Shown here in pieces: positions 1 through 5,606 of a stretch of DNA of 7,725 bases. The notes beneath the pieces are model-generated. The model did no database searches and had not been told where the DNA came from. It worked only from the letters and a program-made list of their open reading frames with translations. Every line of letters begins with the position of its first letter. The stretch's first letter is position 1. The stretch comes from a bacterium (GTDB lineage: Bacteria > Cyanobacteriota > Vampirovibrionia > Gastranaerophilales > Gastranaerophilaceae). The stretch covers positions 1 to 7,725 of the forward strand of contig JAKSUP010000056.1 of the NCBI GenBank assembly GCA_024408905.1, read 5' to 3'. A program made the translations under genes and the position numbers.

Positions 1-87
1 AATGTTTATAATATTAAGAATATCCATAAAAAATGTTACAAAAAACTTGCTAATTGGAAAATACATTAAAATCACATACTGAATGTT

Positions 88-96
88 TGATATTAT
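88..96 (+). promoter_or_regulatory. Possible extended -10 promoter for the luxR-type gene
   Basis: TGATATTAT fits an extended -10 element: TG at 88-89, one spacer base, then TATTAT at 91-96, five of six matches to TATAAT. No good -35 hexamer lies 16-18 nt upstream, which is tolerable for extended -10 promoters. Transcription would begin near 103, leaving a leader of about 30 nt with an AGAAAGG-like ribosome site before the ATG at 133. Apart from this I see no gene in 1-132. The region is very AT-rich, so a chance match is quite possible. Confidence 0.3.
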
Positions 97-132
97 AGTT
101 GTATAGGATGATTTTTTTGAGAAAGGTTAAAG

Positions 133-330
133 ATGTTATTTAATCTTACGGCAAGAGAAATTGATGTTCTTCAGTTATTAAAAGAAGGATTTAATAATAC
201 TGAGATATCTAAAAAATTATTTATCAGTACTCATACTGTCAAAGCACATTTGGAAAATATTTATGAAAAATTAAATGTTCATAATAGAGTGCAAGCTGTT
301 GTTTTTGCAATTCAAAAAGGAATTATTTAA
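133..330 (+). CDS. Stand-alone LuxR/GerE-type HTH transcriptional regulator
   Basis: This 65-residue protein is almost entirely a LuxR/GerE (NarL-type) four-helix DNA-binding domain. It opens with the family signature L5-T-A-R-E9 followed by V12-L13. It has the N-x-E-I-S turn of the helix-turn-helix (N22-S26), the recognition helix T35-V36-K37-x-H39 running to K46-L47, and the closing N51-R52-x-x-A pattern. There is no receiver, autoinducer-binding or sensory domain. An in-frame TGA at 118-120 sits five codons upstream of the ATG, so this is a genuinely small protein and not the tail of a longer gene in this reading. An AGAAAGG-like ribosome site precedes the ATG by about 7 nt. It could bind DNA as a dimer unaided, or compete with full-length regulators; the target is unknown. 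Its 3' end overlaps the convergent galE by 8 nt. Confidence 0.85.
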   Translation: MLFNLTAREIDVLQLLKEGFNNTEISKKLFISTHTVKAHLENIYEKLNVHNRVQAVVFAIQKGII

Positions 331-1318
331 GTATTTTTTGTAAATTATCTTCCCAAACGTAGGCAGTTTTAATACTTGTTTCTAATGTTTTTTCAGGCAT
401 CCAGTTTAATATATTTTTAGCTTTTGAATTATTTGCGACTAAACTTGCAGGGTCTCCGGCCCTTCTTGGCATTTGTTTAACCGGTATTTTTTGTCCTGTA
501 ACTTTTTCACACATAGAAAAAACTTCTTTTACAGAGTTTCCGTCTTTTGTGCCGAGGTTAAAGAAGTTTGTTTCTCCACCGTTTTCAAGATATTTTAGTG
601 CCAGTATATGGGCTTTTGCTAAATCCTCAATATTTATGTAATCTCTTACGCAAGTTCCGTCTTTTGTGTCATAATCATCCCCGTACATTTCAAATGTTTT
701 GCCATTGTTGAAAGTTGATTTTAAAATATTAGGAATTAAATGTGTTTCAGGATTGTGCCATTCGCCTATGCGAGAATTACTATCTGCACCTGCGACATTA
801 AAGTATCTGAGTCTTACGGATTTTAAGCCATAGGCTTTGTCATAATCATCCATAATATGTTCAATCATCAATTTTGTTTGCCCGTATGGGTTAATCGGAT
901 TTTGTGGATGGTTTTCATCTATCGGAATATATTGTGGTTCTCCGTATGTCGCAGCAGTTGATGAAAACACAATTTTTTTAATGTTATTCTTTAACATAGC
1001 TGATAAAAGGTTGATAGTTCCACAAACATTATTAATATAATATTTCTCCGGATTTTTAACAGATTCGCCAACTTGCGAAAAAGCTGCGAAATGTATCACA
1101 GCGTCAATATTTTTGTTTGAAAGAACATTATCCAGTGAGCTTTTATCTAACAAATCTCCTTGATAAAAAGTTACGTTACCGTATTTTTTTAAATTTTCAA
1201 CAGTTTCAATATGTCCTGTGGATAAATTATCAAAAATTATAACGTCATAACCACCCTCTAATAAAGCCATTACGCAATGACTTCCAATGTATCCGGCTCC
1301 ACCTGTTACCAATATCAT
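323..1318 (-). CDS. galE: UDP-glucose 4-epimerase (GalE)
   Basis: This 331-residue protein is a short-chain dehydrogenase-fold epimerase that interconverts UDP-glucose and UDP-galactose, in some homologues also the N-acetyl forms, in the cytoplasm using tightly bound NAD. Visible motifs are the Rossmann loop GGAGYIG (6-12), the acidic NAD-ribose residue D30, G54-D55 with the adenine-side acidic residue, HFAA (76-79), the catalytic Ser/Thr region SSTAATYG (119-126, T121 at the catalytic position), the Y145-x-x-x-K149 pair, YFNVAGA (172-178) and the C-V-R-D-Y motif typical of GalE. Length is normal for the family (about 330-340). The start is well supported: GAGGAG at 1327-1332 lies 8 nt from the ATG. 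It is the last gene of the licD operon, 50 nt after the cytidylyltransferase, and would supply UDP-Gal/GalNAc for the glycan the operon modifies. No terminator hairpin follows it. Whether it acts on N-acetylated sugars cannot be told here. Confidence 0.95.
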   Translation of the reverse strand: MILVTGGAGYIGSHCVMALLEGGYDVIIFDNLSTGHIETVENLKKYGNVTFYQGDLLDKSSLDNVLSNKNIDAVIHFAAFSQVGESVKNPEKYYINNVCGTINLLSAMLKNNIKKIVFSSTAATYGEPQYIPIDENHPQNPINPYGQTKLMIEHIMDDYDKAYGLKSVRLRYFNVAGADSNSRIGEWHNPETHLIPNILKSTFNNGKTFEMYGDDYDTKDGTCVRDYINIEDLAKAHILALKYLENGGETNFFNLGTKDGNSVKEVFSMCEKVTGQKIPVKQMPRRAGDPASLVANNSKAKNILNWMPEKTLETSIKTAYVWEDNLQKILK

Positions 1319-1368
1319 TGTGCATTCTCCTCAAATGATTTTGTACTGAAAAAACAATTTATTGAAAT

Positions 1369-1848
1369 CTATTTTCTCTTTTTCTTGTTTTCTTGTATAT
1401 CCCCAACGCTATCTAAGTGTGAATTTGCCTTTTGTTGCATTTTTTCATATTTTTCATAAATTCTTTTCTTTAAATTTGATGAACTTATACCGGCACCATA
1501 AGGGAAATATACAACTTGAACGCCTTGTTCTTTCAGATAATCATACTTTCCTGTCCAATCATCTCCGACAACAAATATATCGAAGTTGAGTTTTGCAACT
1601 TTATCTGTATGATCCAATGAGCGTTGAGGAATTACAATATCAGGGCCTTTTATTGCTTTCATCAAAGCAATTCTTTCTTCAAACGGAATTATCGGCTCTG
1701 ACTTATAGCTTGCAACGAGTTCGTCTGTATTGACTCCAACGATTAAGATATCTCCCAATGCTCTTGCATATTCAATCATTTTTAAGTGATTGATGTGCAA
1801 CATGTCAAAAGTTCCTGAAGTGTAAACAACTGTTTTATTTCCTATCAT
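1369..1848 (-). CDS. TagD/PntC-like cytidylyltransferase
   Basis: This small protein (159 residues from the chosen start) belongs to the HxGH nucleotidyltransferase superfamily (TagD, Pct, PntC). These enzymes join CTP to an alcohol-phosphate or phosphonate to give a CDP- or CMP-activated donor. Visible are S11-G-T-F-D-M-L-H18, the H18-x-x-H21 nucleotide site with Asn in place of the usual glycine, V37-x-V-N-T-D-E, the R59 region, V94-G-D-D-W98, and G120-I-S-S-S124, equivalent to the ISS/RTxGISTT motif that binds the triphosphate. A lysine-rich tail ends the protein. The ATG at 1846-1848 is preferred because GAGGA (1857-1861) lies 8 nt upstream, the same spacing as in galE and the aminotransferase. 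An in-frame ATG at 1861-1863 (164 residues) has no ribosome site. It overlaps the aminotransferase gene by 14 nt. The substrate is not readable from sequence; context favours an amino-phosphonate or amino-alkyl phosphate, with glycerol-3-phosphate the main alternative. Confidence 0.88.
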   Translation of the reverse strand: MIGNKTVVYTSGTFDMLHINHLKMIEYARALGDILIVGVNTDELVASYKSEPIIPFEERIALMKAIKGPDIVIPQRSLDHTDKVAKLNFDIFVVGDDWTGKYDYLKEQGVQVVYFPYGAGISSSNLKKRIYEKYEKMQQKANSHLDSVGDIQENKKKRK

Positions 1849-2959
1849 ACACAAGTTCCTCATTTTTTAATTTGTTTATTATGACGGACATTTTGTCCAA
1901 AAGGATATCAATATCTTCAATTGTTGTATTACCGATATGTGAAACTCTGAACATTTTATCTGCCAACGCTCCTCCACAAGGATTGACGCATAAACCGTAT
2001 TTGTCACGCAAAAGTTTTACGACTTGTGATGCTTTTACATCATCACATATAACAGGGGTTAACATATTTGATAAATTGTAGCTTGTAGGGAATTTTAACC
2101 CAAGATCTTTAATATTTTTTCTAAAATAATCACATTTTGTTTTAATTTTTTCCAGCCATTTTTCTTTTCCACCGGAAATTTCTATATAATCAAGAATTGC
2201 ATCTAATTCGTACATAATCATTACGGCAGGAGTGTAAGGCGTTTGGCCTCTTTCTATATTTATTAAGCAATCTTTAAAATCGAAGTATCGAGTATTAGAT
2301 TTTGGTGCTTTTTTAATTTTATCAATTACTCTTTGGCTCAGAGAAATAAACGAAAGCCCCGGAGAAATACATAACCCTTTTTGTGAACTAATGATTGTAA
2401 CATCAATTCCGAATTTTGCCATATCAAATTCATCTGCCAAAAACGTACTTATTGCATCAACAATCAACATCATATTATTTCTTTTGCAAAAATCTGAAAG
2501 CAGATTTATATCATACAGTTGTCCGTTAGAAGTTTCGTGCAGATTTACAAACAACATTGAATAATTTTTATTATTGTAATCAGCGAGGTGGCCAAAAGTT
2601 AACTGTTCACCAAATTCTAAATTTATTGAGGTATAATTTTTTCCGTGATGTTCTAATAATTCACAAAACCTTTTCCCAAAAGTGCCACCATTTATAACCA
2701 AACATTTATCGTTTTCATCAACGCAATTTTCAATAGTTGCTTCCATAACAGCTGTACCTGAGGCTGTCAGATATATCAAAGAGTTCTCGTTTTTATTACC
2801 TATTAAATTTGATAAACGTGTTAGGTTTTTCTTTACCATATTCCCAAATTCTTCGGTACGAAAATATGAATAACCTTTTTGGTATATAGCCTTTGAACAA
2901 GGATACATTTCGACAGGCCCAACTATAAAATGTTTCATCTGTTTTATATTACTATCCAT
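1835..2959 (-). CDS. Class V PLP-dependent aminotransferase (AGXT/PhnW-like)
   Basis: This 374-residue fold-type I PLP enzyme belongs to the class V group that includes serine/alanine-glyoxylate aminotransferases and 2-aminoethylphosphonate-pyruvate aminotransferase (PhnW). Visible are F11-I-V-G-P near the N-terminus, the phosphate-cup segment A66-S-G-T69, H141-E-T-x-x-G, V167-D168-A-I-S-T (D168 pairs with the PLP pyridine nitrogen), S191-S-Q-K194-G-L (K194 forms the Schiff base) and F337-R338-x-x-x-I-G (R338 for the substrate carboxylate). Length is normal. The SSQKGL lysine motif leans towards the AGXT branch, while R-x-x-x-I-G and the HET-G segment also suit PhnW. The ATG at 2957-2959 is chosen because AGAGGA (2968-2973) precedes it by 8 nt; a TTG one codon earlier is possible. 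It overlaps the licD stop by 8 nt and the next gene by 14 nt, so it is probably translationally coupled. Likely role: making the amino group of the moiety that the neighbouring enzymes activate and transfer. The exact substrate is inferred. Confidence 0.88.
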   Translation of the reverse strand: MDSNIKQMKHFIVGPVEMYPCSKAIYQKGYSYFRTEEFGNMVKKNLTRLSNLIGNKNENSLIYLTASGTAVMEATIENCVDENDKCLVINGGTFGKRFCELLEHHGKNYTSINLEFGEQLTFGHLADYNNKNYSMLFVNLHETSNGQLYDINLLSDFCKRNNMMLIVDAISTFLADEFDMAKFGIDVTIISSQKGLCISPGLSFISLSQRVIDKIKKAPKSNTRYFDFKDCLINIERGQTPYTPAVMIMYELDAILDYIEISGGKEKWLEKIKTKCDYFRKNIKDLGLKFPTSYNLSNMLTPVICDDVKASQVVKLLRDKYGLCVNPCGGALADKMFRVSHIGNTTIEDIDILLDKMSVIINKLKNEELVYDRK

Positions 2960-3887
2960 CAACGAATTCCTCTAAAAATATTTTTTCTTGTTCATCAATA
3001 TCTACATAACTCGTATGTCTTGGATAAGCATCCTTTGGAATTTCCATATAGTTCCCGAACATATTTTTTAACACTTTGTCTGTATCATTTGGAACAGAAA
3101 GATTAAAGTTTTCAAATTCCATTTTTTGTAAAGGAAATATATTTTCCCAATCATATACCCAATTTGTTAGAGGATGGGGATAATCTAACCCTGCAAATAC
3201 TGATGGCTTAACAGCAATATCAATATTATTATTTTTTAAAATATCTTTATTTGTTATGTGTCTGAAATATTCCGTAATTTCTTCTACTGACGAATGACTT
3301 TTAAAAAAGTTTTTCTTAATTTTCTTTCTTAATGTTTTTGAAATTTCAAATTTTTCATTATCATCGGTAGCTTTGTAATAATAATCGTATGGGAAAATGT
3401 CTATAAATAAATTCTTAGAAGCTTTATAACCGAGTTTAATAAAACATTTGTTGTAATTGTTATTTTCAAATTCCAAATATATGTCAGAATTTGTTATTTT
3501 GTTGTCTTTGAAAAGTTGAATAAGCTTGTTGTACGAATCTCTTGGCATTGCGATGTCAAGGTCATCATCCCACGGAATGAATCCTTTGTGTCTTATGGCA
3601 CCAAGCAAAGTTCCCCAATCTAACCAGTATTGTAATTGGTGTTCTGTACATATTTCATCGAAAATCTTTAAAAATTTTGCGTTAGCTTTTTGAATTAGTC
3701 TTAAATTCCCTTCTGCAGGAGGTATGTCGCTTGCATTCGAAAAAGAATGGTAAAACAGAGCAGCTTTAGCTCTTTCTTTTCTTATAGAAGGTTTTAGCAA
3801 TCTTAATTTTATGCCGAATATATTGTATGACGTGTGACTCGGTGTGGATTTATCCTGTTTTATAAAAATGTTTAATATTTTATTCAT
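2952..3887 (-). CDS. LicD/fukutin-family phosphotransferase
   Basis: This 311-residue protein has a LicD domain, the family that moves phosphocholine or similar phospho-groups from CDP donors onto cell-surface sugars. The core is clear: F72-L-K-I-F, then L89-D-W-G-T-L-L-G-A97, R99-H-K-G-F-I-P-W106 and D107-D-D-L-D111-I-A-M, the metal-binding acidic cluster of this nucleotidyltransferase-like fold. A later F-I-D-I-F-P-Y-D segment is also typical. Residues 22-33 (NIFGIKLRLLKP) match an N-terminal motif that I recall from surface-glycan glycosyltransferases and LicD proteins. No signal peptide or membrane segment is visible, so it should act at the cytoplasmic side. The ATG at 3885-3887 has only a weak ribosome site. 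This is the first gene of the operon, about 83 nt after the predicted transcription start. The cytidylyltransferase and aminotransferase downstream suggest that it transfers an amino-alkyl phosphate or phosphonate, not necessarily choline. Confidence 0.9.
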   Translation of the reverse strand: MNKILNIFIKQDKSTPSHTSYNIFGIKLRLLKPSIRKERAKAALFYHSFSNASDIPPAEGNLRLIQKANAKFLKIFDEICTEHQLQYWLDWGTLLGAIRHKGFIPWDDDLDIAMPRDSYNKLIQLFKDNKITNSDIYLEFENNNYNKCFIKLGYKASKNLFIDIFPYDYYYKATDDNEKFEISKTLRKKIKKNFFKSHSSVEEITEYFRHITNKDILKNNNIDIAVKPSVFAGLDYPHPLTNWVYDWENIFPLQKMEFENFNLSVPNDTDKVLKNMFGNYMEIPKDAYPRHTSYVDIDEQEKIFLEEFVDG

Positions 3888-3976
3888 ACCTAAATTAATT
3901 TATCCCATGCGCCGTACAAAAAAAGTAAAAATTTATACGTTTAAACTGAAATAATATAAAGATCTTCTGTATGCTT

Positions 3977-4004
3977 ATTATATGACATTAAGCTACATAG
4001 TCAA
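3977..4004 (-). promoter_or_regulatory. Sigma70-type promoter of the licD-galE operon
   Basis: Reading the minus strand, TTGACT (3999-4004, five of six to consensus) is followed after 16 nt by a perfect TATAAT (3977-3982). Transcription would start near 3970, giving a leader of about 83 nt before the licD ATG at 3887. It is the only strong promoter-like pair I find upstream of the operon. The tRNA terminator at 4153-4187 isolates it from transcription upstream. Confidence 0.75.
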
Positions 4005-4060
4005 GCATAATGGAATAGTTTTGTGAATGTAGTTTTTGTTTTCAAACTTTCTGACACAAA

Positions 4061-4113
4061 ACAGCTCGCCTCTCACATCTGTTCGTGCCTCTGCTCGGCT
4101 TGCTCGAACTTAT
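4061..4113. repeat. Local G+C-rich patch with short internal repeats and a tRNA T-arm match
   Basis: Positions 4061-4110 hold 29 G or C in 50 bases, about twice the surrounding density, inside an otherwise AT-rich gene-free stretch. The patch contains GTTCG (4081-4085) and its complement CGAAC (4105-4109), which could pair. On the minus strand it has GAGCA twice and GAGGC twice. Its edge CTCGAACTTAT (4103-4113) is identical to 11 bases of the T-arm of the nearby tRNA-Val (4206-4216). TGCTCGAAC (4101-4109) recurs in the same direction at 4314-4322 on the other side of the tRNA. I see no coding potential. It may be a short interspersed repeat, a decayed tRNA piece, or part of a small structured RNA. 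Confidence 0.4.
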
Positions 4114-4152
4114 TGGGGTCATAAATTCTTAATTCGACAATTTATGCAAAAT

Positions 4153-4187
4153 AAAAAGAGGATTAGGAAAAATCCTATCCTCTTTTT
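4153..4187 (-). terminator. Rho-independent terminator of tRNA-Val
   Basis: On the plus strand AAAAAGAGGATTAGGA (4153-4168), an AAAA loop (4169-4172) and TCCTATCCTCTTTTT (4173-4187) form a near-perfect 15-bp hairpin with one bulged T. Read on the minus strand, the stem runs into TTTTTATTTT, the expected U tract. It begins 2 nt after the CCA end of the tRNA. It also has T residues on the plus side, so it could work in both directions, although no plus-strand gene lies just upstream. Confidence 0.85.
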
Positions 4188-4188
4188 A

Positions 4189-4264
4189 TGGTGGGCGCTA
4201 TAAGACTCGAACTTATGACCCTCTCCTTGTAAGGGAGACGCTCTACCAACTGAGCTAAGCGCCC
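4189..4264 (-). tRNA. tRNA-Val (anticodon UAC), CCA encoded
   Basis: The minus strand folds as a full cloverleaf. The acceptor GGGCGCT (4264-4258) pairs with AGCGCCC (4199-4193). The D-arm contains TAGCTCAG...GGTAGAGC. The anticodon stem TCTCC/GGAGA encloses the loop CTTACAA, giving anticodon TAC, which reads GTA valine codons. The T-stem ATAAG/CTTAT encloses TTCGAGT. Discriminator A and an encoded CCA end the gene at 4189. All stems are fully paired, so it should be functional. It has its own promoter (4330-4357) and terminator (4153-4187), forming a single-gene transcription unit. Confidence 0.97.
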
Positions 4265-4282
4265 TTTTTGTAGTTTGCTTAA

Positions 4283-4322
4283 CTTTCGGGATTTCATTTA
4301 CCCCTGAGCTAAGTGCTCGAAC
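4283..4322 (-). other. tRNA-like fragment in the tRNA-Val leader
   Basis: On the minus strand this segment begins GTTCGAGCACTTAGCTCAGG and continues GGTAAATG...AATCCC. The part CTTAGCTCAG is identical to the D-arm start of the downstream tRNA-Val (plus-strand copies at 4304-4313 and 4250-4259). GAGCACTTAGCTCAGG-GGTA aligns base for base with a tRNA 5' third, but no acceptor, anticodon or T partner can be formed afterwards. The preceding GTTCGAGC resembles the T-loop end of a tRNA. It lies between the tRNA promoter and the mature 5' end, so it would be transcribed and removed by RNase P. It is most simply a decayed tandem tRNA copy; chance is less likely but not excluded. Confidence 0.5.
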
Positions 4323-4329
4323 AATAGTT

Positions 4330-4357
4330 ATCATACATGGTAAAGATGTATTGTCAA
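4330..4357 (-). promoter_or_regulatory. Sigma70-type promoter of tRNA-Val
   Basis: On the minus strand a perfect TTGACA (4352-4357) is followed after 16 nt by TATGAT (4330-4335), five of six to TATAAT. Transcription would start near 4323, about 60 nt before the mature tRNA 5' end at 4264. The resulting leader includes the tRNA-like fragment. Confidence 0.8.
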
Positions 4358-4432
4358 GTTATTTAAACCCATTGTTTTTTAACTTTGATATTTTGGTTTT
4401 TAAGGAAAATTTTGATAAAAATAAAATATTAT

Positions 4433-4475
4433 GACTTAAGATGAATGATTTGTGATTTTAGTGCTTATTTAAGTC
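4433..4475. repeat. Dyad GACTTAA / TTAAGTC in the leader of the nucleotidyltransferase gene
   Basis: GACTTAA (4433-4439) and its exact complement TTAAGTC (4469-4475) flank a 29-nt interval that contains TGATTT twice, 7 nt apart. The left arm abuts a TATTAT box (4427-4432), and the right arm is followed by an A6T7 tract (4476-4488). It could be an operator or a weak leader hairpin. In sequence this AT-rich, a 7-bp match over such a distance can arise by chance. No -35 box or ribosome site is visible in 4358-4505, so the promoter of the gene at 4506 remains unassigned. Confidence 0.25.
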
Positions 4476-4505
4476 AAAAAATTTTTTTATAAGTTTTATA
4501 TTAAT

Positions 4506-5579
4506 ATGCGTACTTGTGATATAAATTCATTGAATATGAATAATGTACAGTTTAAGGCTTGTTTTGTTCCGTTATCTCAACAGAATAATGGTCAAAAGAC
4601 TGTTGATACCGTTTTAAAGCATTTCAATAAGAAAATATTGCCATTTTGTAAAAATCTGTCTAAAATTGATGCAAATTTTTTCATTCCTGCTGCCGGTGCG
4701 GGGTCTCGTTTTAAGATTGCACATAAAATTGGGGACTACAATAAAATAAATATGCCGCTTCCGACAGGAAAAAATCCTTTCTATGCGCTTGATTTTGTTA
4801 TGATGTTGTCATTACCTTTTATTGATAATGAAGGGGTACAACCTTTGTTGTCTGATAAGCCGAATGGTTCTTTAGGTGGTATTATTGATTATTATATGGC
4901 AGGCAATCCTATTAAGGATACGGTTATTTGTAGTGGTGATAGTGTGTTTTGCGGAGTAACTGATAAATTGAGAGATGATTTATTAGATACAGTTCAAGAC
5001 AAAACCGTTCATTGTGCTGTGCTTTGCGCACAAAGAACACCCAAAGAAGTTGATTCGAGATATGGAATAGTATTATTAAATGACAAGGGTATTATAAAAG
5101 AGTTCATGGAAAAACCTTCTTATGATATCGCTTGTCAACATGCAATTGATGGGAAAAATATAGTAAATACCGGATGTTGTTATTTTAGCAAAGATGTGAT
5201 GGAACATATGCTTGAAGAGCTAAAATCCGGAAGTAATCCAATAAAGAAAGATGATGTAGAGATGTATGATTTTGGGAAATCTATAGAATATGTATGTTCT
5301 AAAATGAAGGATTGGTTTTCTGAGCATCAGCAAAATAATCCTAAAATAATAATGACAGACATATGGCAAGATGTCGGAGAAACAGATGGTTTTTATAAAT
5401 TTCTGTTAACCTTGAAAAAAAATAATATCTTTAATCAATTAAATGTAGCGAATGCTAAAGAGCTTCAGCAGGAAATTAATTCAAGAGTTATGCAGGAACA
5501 ACAAAGTATAGATTTTCGTAAAGATAGGCATAAACCTTTTAGAAACAGTAATATTGATGGAATTAATATTATGTACTAA
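4506..5579 (+). CDS. Sugar-phosphate nucleotidyltransferase-like protein
   Basis: This 357-residue protein has a GT-A-type NTP-transferase domain from about residue 56, the fold that makes NDP-sugars or CDP-choline-like donors. Visible are the nucleotide-binding loop P61-A-A-G-A-G-S-R-F69, the G121-S-L-G-G125 segment, the metal-binding D145 in C-S-G-D-S-V-F, the E202-K-P204 motif, N221-T-G-C-C-Y-F, and W287-x-D-V-G near the end of the domain. The 55-residue N-terminal extension is unusual; it carries V14-Q-F-K-A18, a tag also present in the HAD protein next door. The C-terminal 50 residues are charged and helical-looking, without the left-handed helix repeats of GlmU or GlgC. No ribosome-binding site precedes the ATG at 4506 or the second ATG at 4536, so the start is uncertain. 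The gene converges on the HAD gene with a 27-nt gap and no obvious terminator. The G-A-G-S-R-F loop occurs in LicC-like and heptose/mannose-type enzymes; I cannot assign the sugar. Confidence 0.82.
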   Translation: MRTCDINSLNMNNVQFKACFVPLSQQNNGQKTVDTVLKHFNKKILPFCKNLSKIDANFFIPAAGAGSRFKIAHKIGDYNKINMPLPTGKNPFYALDFVMMLSLPFIDNEGVQPLLSDKPNGSLGGIIDYYMAGNPIKDTVICSGDSVFCGVTDKLRDDLLDTVQDKTVHCAVLCAQRTPKEVDSRYGIVLLNDKGIIKEFMEKPSYDIACQHAIDGKNIVNTGCCYFSKDVMEHMLEELKSGSNPIKKDDVEMYDFGKSIEYVCSKMKDWFSEHQQNNPKIIMTDIWQDVGETDGFYKFLLTLKKNNIFNQLNVANAKELQQEINSRVMQEQQSIDFRKDRHKPFRNSNIDGINIMY

Positions 5580-5606
5580 CTCTTATAAAAGTAGCTTCTC
5601 ATAAAT

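Noticed and set aside
1277..1589. Two small plus-strand reading frames
   Set aside because: They lie antisense to galE and the cytidylyltransferase, have no ribosome site and no recognisable domain.
1872..2081. Small plus-strand reading frame, and a similar one at 2682-2873
   Set aside because: Both are antisense inside the well-supported aminotransferase gene.
4121..4144. Inverted repeat ATAAATT/AATTTAT as a second terminator
   Set aside because: It is all A/T in the stem with an 11-nt loop and no T tract; the adjacent 4153-4187 hairpin is far stronger.
4119..4334. A 71-codon minus-strand reading frame spanning the tRNA region
   Set aside because: It lies across the tRNA-Val gene, its leader and its terminator; the translated A-L-S-S-V-G-R-A-S type string is the familiar false translation of a tRNA.
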